Position numbers and translations under genes: made by a program. DNA of 50,079 nt from Candidatus Rifleibacteriota bacterium (GTDB taxonomy: Bacteria; Muiribacteriota; Ozemobacteria; Ozemobacterales; Ozemobacteraceae), in NCBI GenBank assembly GCA_018818125.1, contig JAHISQ010000013.1:1-50079 (forward strand), written 5' to 3'. A model generated the notes under the pieces. The model ran no database searches, was not told the origin of the DNA, and worked only from the letters and a program-made list of their open reading frames with translations. Positions 41,720 through 48,943 of the stretch are shown piece by piece. The stretch's first letter is position 1; every line of letters begins with the position of its first letter.

Positions 41720-42172
41720 ATGGCAAACATTAAGAAAACAAAAGTATCAGCCCCAAAAGCTCCAGCCAGGTCTGCTAAAAAGGTTCTTACTCCTCTTGAC
41801 AATGCAGTTCTCGGGGATCAGGAACTTTGCGCGGGCTTAAGGGCTTTAAACGCCGATTTCGGCGATCTCTGCATCCGAGCCTCAGGGGAAGCATATGCCA
41901 AGCCTCTGATCCCACAGAAAACGAAAGTTATGATTACTCTCGTTGTGGATATTGTTGAGCAGATCCATGGAAAGCCTTTCGAGAACCATCTTGCCATGGC
42001 TGTGAAACAGGGCATTACGCAGGCTGAAATGGAAGAGCTCCTTCTGTTCATGACGATATACGCTGGTTTCAATAAAGCCGGCACCTATTACATGCCAGTG
42101 AAGGAATTTTTCACCAATCTGAAAGCAAAACCGGCTGCCAAGGCCAAAACTTCGACCAAAAAATCGAAATAA
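41720..42172 (+). CDS. Carboxymuconolactone decarboxylase-family protein with lysine-rich tails
   Basis: This 150-residue protein has a CMD/AhpD-like helical core (about 40-125): LNADFGDLCIRASGEAYAKP, then KTKVMITLVVDIVEQIHG, then EMEELLLFMTIYAGFNKAGT. The CxxC pair of AhpD-type peroxidases is absent, so it is closer to gamma-carboxymuconolactone decarboxylases. Both ends are basic and Ala/Pro/Lys-rich (KKTKVSAPKAPARSAKK and KPAAKAKTSTKKSK), which is unusual for the family and suggests binding to nucleic acid or an acidic surface. It starts 15 bases after the lipoprotein stop, so it is co-transcribed. Confidence 0.85.
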   Translation: MANIKKTKVSAPKAPARSAKKVLTPLDNAVLGDQELCAGLRALNADFGDLCIRASGEAYAKPLIPQKTKVMITLVVDIVEQIHGKPFENHLAMAVKQGITQAEMEELLLFMTIYAGFNKAGTYYMPVKEFFTNLKAKPAAKAKTSTKKSK

Positions 42173-42202
42173 GTAAGTGATTCAATTTTAAAGGAGGCAT
42201 CT

Positions 42203-42451
42203 ATGCCAGTAATACAGGTTCACACATTAGCGCTTATGGAAGAACAGAAGAAAGACATTGCCAAGAAATTCACCAAGATCCTTTCCGATTCAACTAAGGT
42301 TCCAGAAGACCGAATCTATGTATTGTTCAGTGGCTATGAACTCGCTGGAATCGCAGCTGGTGGCCATCTCGTGTCGGAAACTCCTCCCGGACCAGATGAC
42401 TTTAACATTCAATACACTGATGACCTGAAAAAGGGAAAAATTAAGAAATAG
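42203..42451 (+). CDS. 4-oxalocrotonate tautomerase-like protein 2
   Basis: This 82-residue protein starts MPVIQVHTLAL, so that Pro1 is exposed after methionine removal. It has STKVPEDRIYVLFSGY with the expected arginine, closely matching the tautomerase at 38100 (TKVPQDRIYVFFDGY). The C-terminus is extended and lysine-rich. A strong AAAGGAGG precedes ATG 42203. It is the last gene of the small-enzyme run. Two tautomerases with related but distinct C-termini might form a heteromer or act at successive steps. Confidence 0.88.
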   Translation: MPVIQVHTLALMEEQKKDIAKKFTKILSDSTKVPEDRIYVLFSGYELAGIAAGGHLVSETPPGPDDFNIQYTDDLKKGKIKK

Positions 42452-42508
42452 TAATTTTTGTATCTTCTCAGTAATCCGGGGTGAGAAATGCGAGCTTACG
42501 AAGTATTA

Positions 42509-42573
42509 ATGTCATTTCGAGAAGCGTAGCGACGAGAAATCTCGAGATTTCTCACGTTCGTTCGAAATGACAT
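42509..42573. repeat. 65-base near-perfect palindrome
   Basis: ATGTCATTTCGA (42509-42520) and TCGAAATGACAT (42562-42573) are perfect inverted ends, and the centre GAGAAATCTCGAGATTTCTC is itself a perfect palindrome. The element shares words with the cluster at 36549-36678 and lies between two operons. It may be a non-autonomous mobile repeat or act as a terminator-like hairpin. Confidence 0.85.
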
Positions 42574-42693
42574 AGAGAGCATTTACCGCGAGCTATTGAG
42601 AAGAGTATAAGTTTTTCGTCATTAGACCAATCCTTTGTGCATTGATGGGACTGGTATAATGTCTAGCCAACGATCAAGAAAAGGGAGGGTAGT

Positions 42694-44514
42694 ATGTTCA
42701 ATTTTGAATTTTCTGATACCATTTCCGGTACAGTAGGTGGTTATCAGGAGGATAAGGGCGAATTCGGTCTGACGACCTCAGATGGTCGCAAATTTAATGT
42801 CAAGCTTTCTGCTAACGTGAGTGCCCAGGTTGTCAGAAATCTCGGCGAACCGTATTTGGCAGCTGGAGCTCGTCTTAAGAGTCATCTCGAAGATGGCCAG
42901 ATGCTCATGGTATACGGAACTTTTTATCCGGATTCTGACGGAGCTCGATTCGAAGCACAAAACATCTATATTCCAGGAAAAACTAACGGTAAATACAGAT
43001 TCGAAGAAGCCAACTGGTGGGTTAACCAGATGGAGAGCATCGGAGATTTCTTTATCAAAGCCCAGTTTGGTGGACCAGACACCATCAACTTCCGCAATTA
43101 TCGAACCACAATTGATCTGACCGGAAAGCACACAGGGAATCAGCGCCAGGAGACTGACACCATTTCCCGAATGATCTTCGGTATGGCTTCTATTTACATG
43201 TTGACTGGTGAAGACCGATTTCTGGAAGTGGCCGAAAAGGGCACCCAGTATCTTCGAGATCACATGCAGTTCTATGATACTGACGAAAACATAATTTATT
43301 GGTATCACGGTATTGATGTCAATAAAGATGGTTCTGAGCATAAGGTTTTCTCTTCTGAATTCGGTGACGACTATGACGCCATTCCGATGTATGAACAAAT
43401 TTACGCTCTGGCCGGTCCAACACAGACCATGAAGGCAAACGGTGATCCAAAAATTATGAAGGACATCGAGCTCACCATGGAATTGTTTGAGCGATTCTTC
43501 AAGGATCCAGTCAAAAATGGCTACTATTCGCATCTTGACGCTATTGGTATGAGTGCCAAGGATGATACTCTTGGCCGTAACATGGGTGCCAAAAACTGGA
43601 ATTCTGTTGGCGATCATGCTCCTGCCTATTTGATCAACCTTTACCTTGCTACTGGCGAAAAGAAATATGCTGATATGTTGGAATATTGTGCCGACCAGAT
43701 ATGCAAGTATTTCCCAGACTATGACAATAGTCCCTTTGTACAGGAACGTTTCCATGACGATTGGAGCCACGAGTCTGAATGGGGATGGCAGCAGGACCGC
43801 GCCGTTGTGGGCCACAATCTGAAGATTGCCTGGAACCTGATGCGCATAAACAGCATTGTTCCCAAGGACACCTACGTAAAACTGGCTGAGAAGATTGCTG
43901 ATTTAATGCCTAAAGTTGGTATGGACAAGCAGCGTTTCGGTTGGTATGACGTTATGGAGCGAAAGATAAAGAAGGGCGAATCAGAATACAGGTTTGCATG
44001 GCATGATCGTAAAGCTTGGTGGCAGCAGGAACAGGGAATTCTGGCCTACCAGATTCTTTACGGAATACTGAAAAAGCCTGAGTATCTCAAGTATGCCCGT
44101 GAATCTGCGGCATTCTACAACGCTTTTTTCCTTGATCACGATGATGGATCCGTGTATTTTAACACCCTATGTAACGGTATCCCATTCCTGGTCGGGAACG
44201 AGCGCTTCAAAGGCAGTCACTCCATGAGTGCCTACCATTCAGTAGAGCTCTGCTTCCTTTCACAGATTTACATTAATTTCCTGCACACCGGTAAACCTTT
44301 GGATCTGTATTTCAAGCCAGTTGAAAACGGATTCAAAAATAACATCATCAGAGTAGAACCAGACATTCTACCAAAGAACTCCGTGACCATCGGCGAGGTC
44401 TGGATCAATGGTGAACCCTGGAAAGACTTTGATGCAGAGAAACTGACAGTCAGATATCCGTCTTCTGATGAGCGACCAAAAATTAAAGTCCGACTAGTTC
44501 CCGTAAAGAAATAG
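42694..44514 (+). CDS. AGE-family-like (alpha/alpha)6-barrel protein with extra N-terminal domain
   Basis: This 606-residue protein begins with a beta-rich domain (about 1-95) that I do not recognise. The central helical barrel (about 110-545) is like N-acylglucosamine/cellobiose 2-epimerases: QETDTISRMIFGMASIYMLT, DWSHESEWGWQQDRAVVGHN with the characteristic histidine, and FAWHDRKAWWQQEQGILAYQ. A short beta-rich C-terminal segment follows. There is no signal peptide, so it is cytoplasmic. It could be a sugar epimerase or a glycoside hydrolase of similar fold. It precedes glgX by 67 bases, which suggests a role with glucans. Confidence 0.82.
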   Translation: MFNFEFSDTISGTVGGYQEDKGEFGLTTSDGRKFNVKLSANVSAQVVRNLGEPYLAAGARLKSHLEDGQMLMVYGTFYPDSDGARFEAQNIYIPGKTNGKYRFEEANWWVNQMESIGDFFIKAQFGGPDTINFRNYRTTIDLTGKHTGNQRQETDTISRMIFGMASIYMLTGEDRFLEVAEKGTQYLRDHMQFYDTDENIIYWYHGIDVNKDGSEHKVFSSEFGDDYDAIPMYEQIYALAGPTQTMKANGDPKIMKDIELTMELFERFFKDPVKNGYYSHLDAIGMSAKDDTLGRNMGAKNWNSVGDHAPAYLINLYLATGEKKYADMLEYCADQICKYFPDYDNSPFVQERFHDDWSHESEWGWQQDRAVVGHNLKIAWNLMRINSIVPKDTYVKLAEKIADLMPKVGMDKQRFGWYDVMERKIKKGESEYRFAWHDRKAWWQQEQGILAYQILYGILKKPEYLKYARESAAFYNAFFLDHDDGSVYFNTLCNGIPFLVGNERFKGSHSMSAYHSVELCFLSQIYINFLHTGKPLDLYFKPVENGFKNNIIRVEPDILPKNSVTIGEVWINGEPWKDFDAEKLTVRYPSSDERPKIKVRLVPVKK

Positions 44515-44524
44515 TAATTTACTA

Positions 44525-44552
44525 CCGGGGGGCCTGTAACAGGGTTCCCCGG
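44525..44552 (+). terminator. Intercistronic hairpin before glgX
   Basis: CCGGGG (44525-44530) pairs with CCCCGG (44547-44552), extended by an inner CCT/AGG stem. There is no T-run, so it is more likely an RNA processing or stabilising element than a true terminator. Confidence 0.5.
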
Positions 44553-44581
44553 ATTAATCGAAAGGGAAAAAGCAAATAACT

Positions 44582-46693
44582 ATGGATCGTATTGATGGAT
44601 TTCCAACTGATACTTTCGAAGGGTTTCAACTGAGGATGGGGAAACCCCTCCCGTTTGGAACAACCCTGGTTCCCGGGGGAGTGAACTTCTCAATCTTCTC
44701 CAGTAATGCAACTTCATGTGAGCTTGCTTTATTCAACAAGCGTGAAACCAAGCCTTTTGTCATTATTCCCATTCCCGAGAAATTCAGAATAGGGAACGTC
44801 TGGTCGATGATCGTATTCAACCTTGATATCGAAGAAATTGAATATGCTTATCGCATGGATGGGCCTTTCAGCCCAGAAGAAGGCCATCGCTTCAACAAAG
44901 ATGTCTTTCTGATGGATCCTTATGCAAAGGCCATCGGTGGACGTGATGTCTGGGGTGCAGAGCCAAATCGTGAAGATCCTTATCCGCATCGTGCCAGAAT
45001 TCTTCTTGATGACTTTGACTGGGAAGGCGATCGACCTCTTGAGCTCCCCATGGAAGATCTGGTTATCTATGAGATGCATGTGCGCGGTTTCTCAAAGCAT
45101 GAATCAGCCGGCATTGAAGCTCCCGGAACCTTCGCGGGGATTCGTGAGAAGATTCCTTACCTTAAAGATCTTGGCGTGAACTGTCTTGAGCTTATGCCTA
45201 TTTTTGAGTTTGACGAATGGGAGAACTCAAAGATTTCTCCGGTTACAGGTGAGCAACTTTTCAATTACTGGGGTTACAGCCAGGTTGGTTTTTTTGCTCC
45301 CAAAGCAGGTCTTGCCGCTACCGGGCAATTCGGTATGCAGGCTGATGAACTGAAGACTACCATTAGAGACCTCCACCGCAACGGTATGGAAGTCATGCTC
45401 GACGTGGTTTTCAATCATACTGCCGAAGGCAATGAGAATGGCCCATATATCTCGTTCAGAGGCCTTGACAACAAGACTTATTACATTCTTACCCCCGAAG
45501 GCTATTACTACAACTTTAGTGGATGCGGTAATACTCTGAATTGCAACAACCCGGTCGTGAGAAACATGATCCTCGATTGTCTTCGCTATTGGGTTGCTGA
45601 ATATCATATCGATGGCTTCCGTTTTGACCTTGCGTCTATTCTTGGCCGCGATCAAAACGGCGCACCGATGTCCAACCCGCCTCTTCTTGAGTCTTTGGCT
45701 TTCGATCCTATTCTTGGTAAATGTAAACTGGTAGCAGAAGCATGGGATGCTGGTGGGCTTTATCAGGTTGGTTCGTTTCCGGCCTACAATCGTTGGGCTG
45801 AATGGAACGGAAAATACCGGGATGACGTCCGCCGATTCCTTAAAGGGGATGACGGCTATACCGGAGCTCTGAAATGCCGCATTGAAGGCTCACCTGATCT
45901 TTACCAGTGGGAAGGTCGAGGAAGCAAGGCTTCGATCAACTTCATCACCTGCCATGATGGTTTTACCCTGCGGGATATGTTTTCCTACAATGGTAAACAT
46001 AACGAATCAAACGGTGAAAACAACAATGATGGCGGCAACGATAACCACAGCTGGAACTGTGGCTGGGAAGGCGATTGCGACGACGCTGGCGTGAAGTTTA
46101 TGCGAAAGCAGATGAGCAAGAATGCCTTGGCCATTCTTCTGGCCAGCCGAGGAGTTCCGATGATCCTGGGTGGAGACGAAATAGGCAACACCCAGTTTGG
46201 CAGTAACAATGCTTACTGTCAGGACAATGACGTTTCCTGGATCGATTGGTCTTTGATGGATGAATATGCGGATTTGCACCGATTCTTCAAGCATCTTATC
46301 GCCTTCAGGAGAAATCACTGCGTTCTAAGACATTCTGGCTTCTTCCAACACCAGGATTACATGGGAAGCGGATATCCAGACATCTCCTGGCACGGTACGA
46401 AGCTATGGGAACCGGACTTTTCTGGCAGGAGCGTCGCATTTCTGCTTGATGGAAAGCATGCCCTTGAAGGATCAGAGCCGGATAATTCCGTATTCTGCGC
46501 TATCAACATGCATTGGGAAATGCATGGGTTTGAACTTCCTCCTCTTGGAGATGGACTCCGCTGGCATATTGCCGTAAATACCGGGGTTGCTTCACCGGAA
46601 GATATTTGGGAGGCAGGTCAGGAACCTGTCATGGATAACCAGGGCGAAGTCCTGGTTGGCGCGCGATCAATTATTATCGCAATTGCAAAATAA
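44582..46693 (+). CDS. glgX: Glycogen debranching enzyme (isoamylase-type, GH13)
   Basis: This 703-residue enzyme hydrolyses alpha-1,6 branches of glycogen or limit dextrins. An N-terminal CBM48-like domain (KPLPFGTTLVPGGVNFSIFS) precedes a GH13 barrel. Barrel motifs are LDVVFNHTAEGNENG, then GFRFDLASILGRD with the nucleophile aspartate, then VAEAWDAGGLYQVG with the acid/base glutamate, then NFITCHDGFTLRDM with the transition-state aspartate. The GENNNDGGNDNHSWNCGWEG loop is typical of GlgX/TreX. ATG 44582 fits the GlgX start. The STAS gene follows by 14 bases, so debranching and the partner-switch protein share a transcript. Confidence 0.95.
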   Translation: MDRIDGFPTDTFEGFQLRMGKPLPFGTTLVPGGVNFSIFSSNATSCELALFNKRETKPFVIIPIPEKFRIGNVWSMIVFNLDIEEIEYAYRMDGPFSPEEGHRFNKDVFLMDPYAKAIGGRDVWGAEPNREDPYPHRARILLDDFDWEGDRPLELPMEDLVIYEMHVRGFSKHESAGIEAPGTFAGIREKIPYLKDLGVNCLELMPIFEFDEWENSKISPVTGEQLFNYWGYSQVGFFAPKAGLAATGQFGMQADELKTTIRDLHRNGMEVMLDVVFNHTAEGNENGPYISFRGLDNKTYYILTPEGYYYNFSGCGNTLNCNNPVVRNMILDCLRYWVAEYHIDGFRFDLASILGRDQNGAPMSNPPLLESLAFDPILGKCKLVAEAWDAGGLYQVGSFPAYNRWAEWNGKYRDDVRRFLKGDDGYTGALKCRIEGSPDLYQWEGRGSKASINFITCHDGFTLRDMFSYNGKHNESNGENNNDGGNDNHSWNCGWEGDCDDAGVKFMRKQMSKNALAILLASRGVPMILGGDEIGNTQFGSNNAYCQDNDVSWIDWSLMDEYADLHRFFKHLIAFRRNHCVLRHSGFFQHQDYMGSGYPDISWHGTKLWEPDFSGRSVAFLLDGKHALEGSEPDNSVFCAINMHWEMHGFELPPLGDGLRWHIAVNTGVASPEDIWEAGQEPVMDNQGEVLVGARSIIIAIAK

Positions 46694-46707
46694 AAGGAGA
46701 TTTTTTC

Positions 46708-47025
46708 ATGAGTAATTTCTCAATCGAAGTATCAGGAACCGTAGCTAAGGTCACTCTTGTTGACAAAATTGATACAACCAATGCTCCTGCGCTTGCTGAA
46801 GAGCTGAAGAAGCTTATCGGACAGAACCTTGAGCGTGTTGTTTTTATGGCCAATGATCTCAAATACATTTCCAGCGCCGGATTGCGCGCAATCGTCTTTG
46901 CCAAGCAGAAAATCGGTCAGAATGTTCAGGTCTATCTGATTGGTGCTGCAAAGGAAATTCACAACGTATTCAAGATGACAGGTTTCGACAGCTTCGTTAA
47001 GATCCAGGATACCTACGAAGACTAA
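46708..47025 (+). CDS. STAS-domain anti-sigma-factor antagonist
   Basis: This 105-residue single STAS domain resembles RsbV/SpoIIAA. The conserved loop is LKYISSAGLRAIVFAKQKIG; the serine pair S55/S56 aligns with the site that an RsbW-type kinase phosphorylates and a PP2C phosphatase restores. Unphosphorylated STAS proteins bind the kinase and free its sigma factor or other partner. AAAAGGAG precedes ATG 46708. It lies 14 bases after glgX and 221 bases before an RsbW-like gene. I infer it is a substrate of the REC-PP2C protein at 30508, of the membrane PP2C at 48944, or of both. Confidence 0.92.
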   Translation: MSNFSIEVSGTVAKVTLVDKIDTTNAPALAEELKKLIGQNLERVVFMANDLKYISSAGLRAIVFAKQKIGQNVQVYLIGAAKEIHNVFKMTGFDSFVKIQDTYED

Positions 47026-47066
47026 ACCTGAGCCATGTTGCCAACGATAAACATGTTGGTTCAATA

Positions 47067-47102
47067 ACGCTCTCTGGGCGCATTTATGTGCCCAGAGAGT
47101 GT
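47067..47102 (+). terminator. Hairpin between the STAS and RsbW-like genes
   Basis: Ten-base perfect arms CTCTCTGGGC (47070-47079) and GCCCAGAGAG (47090-47099) close a 10-base loop. No T-run follows, so it may only partly terminate and could set the ratio of STAS to RsbW-like protein. Confidence 0.6.
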
Positions 47103-47246
47103 ATTCTAAAACTTCTGAACCGATGCAACCTAATGTTCAGGTTGTGTTTTTGGCACTTTGTACTGGCATACAGTTTTATTTTCTTTTCCGCCTTGCTTCT
47201 TAAGCTTGAGTGAGAGGCTTGGGAATCGCGCGAAAGGGGGTGTTAC

Positions 47247-47663
47247 TTGGAAAAAATTGAACTTCCAGCAATAGAAGAAAATTTTGAAACGCTGATGAAT
47301 TTTCTTGAAGAAAGGGTTGATCAGTCCGGCTTGAATGCTGAGAATCTGATGTTGCTCAAGATTGCTTTTGAAGAAATCATTATCAACGTCATACATTATG
47401 CTTACGGTGAGGGTGGTGGACCGATATGTGTTCTGGTTGACTTCCTCGAAGACCCGAAAAGACTGTTTATTGAAGTCAGGGATCATGGTATATCATTTAA
47501 TCCCCTTGAACGAGCTGATCCCGATATTCATGTACCCGCAGAGGAGAGAAATATTGGTGGTCTAGGTATCTTTATGACCAAAAAGATCATGGATTCAGTA
47601 ACCTACCGCCGTGAAGACGGAATGAATATTCTAACCATGATTGAAGGTATAACGGAAGAGTAG
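47247..47663 (+). CDS. RsbW-like anti-sigma factor / serine kinase
   Basis: This 138-residue GHKL ATPase is of the RsbW/SpoIIAB type: N-box FEEIIINVIHYAYGEGGG with the E43 and N47 pair, G1 EVRDHGISFNPLE and G2 NIGGLGIFMTKKIMDSV. Such proteins phosphorylate a STAS antagonist and hold a sigma factor or another regulator. The start is TTG 47247 after AAAGGGGG. There is no sigma factor gene in the window, so the final target is unknown. With the STAS gene upstream and PP2C proteins on both sides, all the components of a partner switch except the target are present. Confidence 0.92.
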   Translation: MEKIELPAIEENFETLMNFLEERVDQSGLNAENLMLLKIAFEEIIINVIHYAYGEGGGPICVLVDFLEDPKRLFIEVRDHGISFNPLERADPDIHVPAEERNIGGLGIFMTKKIMDSVTYRREDGMNILTMIEGITEE

Positions 47664-47704
47664 GCGTGTCTTTGTTAAGCAGCAAATGACCGACGCAGAA
47701 AAAA

Positions 47705-47747
47705 TAACCCGGCGCTTTGACTTAGATCAGTGCCCGGGTTTTTTTTT
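47705..47747. terminator. Bidirectional terminator after the partner-switch genes
   Basis: AACCCGG (47706-47712) pairs with CCGGGTT (47734-47740), flanked by an A-rich run on the left and a run of nine T at 47739-47747. It serves the RsbW-like gene and the convergent VOC gene. Confidence 0.85.
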
Positions 47748-47766
47748 GCAATGTCCTGACCGATCC

Positions 47767-48192
47767 TTATTGCGAGGCCTTTTCGTCAGCGTAGCCTTCC
47801 GAGATCTCTAATATTCTGCCATCTGGATCTCGAAGCCATACGGTTCGCCACCCAGATACCATGGCGCTCAAATCCATCGGTCCTTGCGTAATTAATGCTT
47901 CGTCACCCATATGAGCAAGAACCTCATCGATGTTCTCCACAGCAAAGGCTATATGTTTGAAGCCGGGCCAATTCGGTCCGTCGCCAATATCGGTTGCAAC
48001 TGGAGCAACAGCTGTGGCTGGGAAAAGCTCAAGATAAAGACCGCCTGGATTCTTAAGAAATATGATCAGGCCAAGATCGCCGCGGTCAATAACTCTTGCT
48101 CGTGCAAATCCGAAGTGCCGAGAGTAGAAAGATTCCGTTTCTTCCATGTTCTTGCAGACAAGGCCGATATGAGCAAGTTCAACTGTCCCCAT
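47767..48192 (-). CDS. VOC-superfamily (glyoxalase-like) protein
   Basis: This 141-residue protein has two beta-alpha-beta3 units with a full metal set: H8 (VELAHIGLVCKN), the glutamate in GLYLELFPATA, the histidine in PGFKHIAFAVENIDE and the glutamate in DPDGRILEISEGYA. The VOC fold includes glyoxalase I, ring-cleaving dioxygenases, epimerases and resistance proteins. The CKNMEETESFYSRHFGFARA start is glyoxalase-like. It is divergent from a PfpI gene and convergent with the RsbW-like gene. With DJ-1/PfpI proteins nearby it fits reactive-carbonyl handling; the substrate is not proven. Confidence 0.88.
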   Translation of the reverse strand: MGTVELAHIGLVCKNMEETESFYSRHFGFARARVIDRGDLGLIIFLKNPGGLYLELFPATAVAPVATDIGDGPNWPGFKHIAFAVENIDEVLAHMGDEALITQGPMDLSAMVSGWRTVWLRDPDGRILEISEGYADEKASQ

Positions 48193-48351
48193 TATGCGTG
48201 TTCTCCCGGTGTTTTTTTGTTAACAATTTCAAAGTATCATATTTCATTTCGCATGACAAAGCGCAACTTTCGAGCTATTGACTCGCACCTTATTTCAGTT
48301 TACTCTTGCTGAAGCTTTAAAAACCATAGAGGAAACTTAAAAGGAGATATT

Positions 48352-48918
48352 ATGACAAATTATAAGAAAAAAGTTGGGGTTCTTTTTGAGAGCGATTATT
48401 ATGAGAATGAAATTTTTTATTACCAGCATAGATTTCCAGAGGATGACATCCAACTGAATTTTCTTACCCGCCTCTGGGGAAACGAAGTTCTGAGCTTCAA
48501 GGGGCATGAGTATCATGTGCCTATGGAATGCCGGGGCAGTTTTGAGAATATGTCTGATGATGAACTAAATAGTTATGGCGCAATTATTGTTCCGGCCGGA
48601 ATGGTTGCCGACCGCTTGCGCTGGACTGAGGATGTGAACAAGCTTCCTCCTGCCACAGAATTTCTAGCCAGAGCATTTGCCAACAAGAACATCATCAAGG
48701 GAATTATCTGCCACGGCCTGTGGTTAGTGGCTCCAAAAACTGATCTGATTAAAGGTCGGCGTCTGACCTGCCACAACAATCTTATTGGCGATGCCAAGGC
48801 CTATGGTGCCGAATATGTTAATGAAGATCTTGTGGTTGACCAGGATCTTGTGACCGCACGATCCGGCGGCCACTGCCACCTTATGGCGAAAAAGATCATC
48901 GAAATGATCAAGGGCTGA
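48352..48918 (+). CDS. DJ-1/PfpI family protein 2
   Basis: This 188-residue PfpI-type protein has the nucleophile elbow C120-H121 in IIKGIICHGLWLVA, an early conserved glutamate (E18/E20 in DYYENEIFYY) and VPAGMVADRLR in place of the usual GG loop. RLTCHNNLIGDAKAYGAEYV and DQDLVTARSGGHC are typical distal motifs. Members act as glyoxalases, proteases, hydratases or deglycases. It is much shorter than the DJ-1 protein at 37240 and belongs to a different branch. AAAGGAGAT precedes ATG 48352. It is divergent from the VOC gene with 159 bases between. Confidence 0.88.
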   Translation: MTNYKKKVGVLFESDYYENEIFYYQHRFPEDDIQLNFLTRLWGNEVLSFKGHEYHVPMECRGSFENMSDDELNSYGAIIVPAGMVADRLRWTEDVNKLPPATEFLARAFANKNIIKGIICHGLWLVAPKTDLIKGRRLTCHNNLIGDAKAYGAEYVNEDLVVDQDLVTARSGGHCHLMAKKIIEMIKG

Positions 48919-48943
48919 TTACATACCCGTCGTTTGCGTGGGT

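Noticed and set aside
42509..42573. An insertion sequence or att site
   Set aside because: It is a palindrome without a transposase, integrase or target-site duplication that I could identify.
42778..43815. A 345-codon open frame on the minus strand opposite the AGE-like gene
   Set aside because: It is a shadow: the plus-strand frame has clear family motifs, while the antisense translation has none and no ribosome site.
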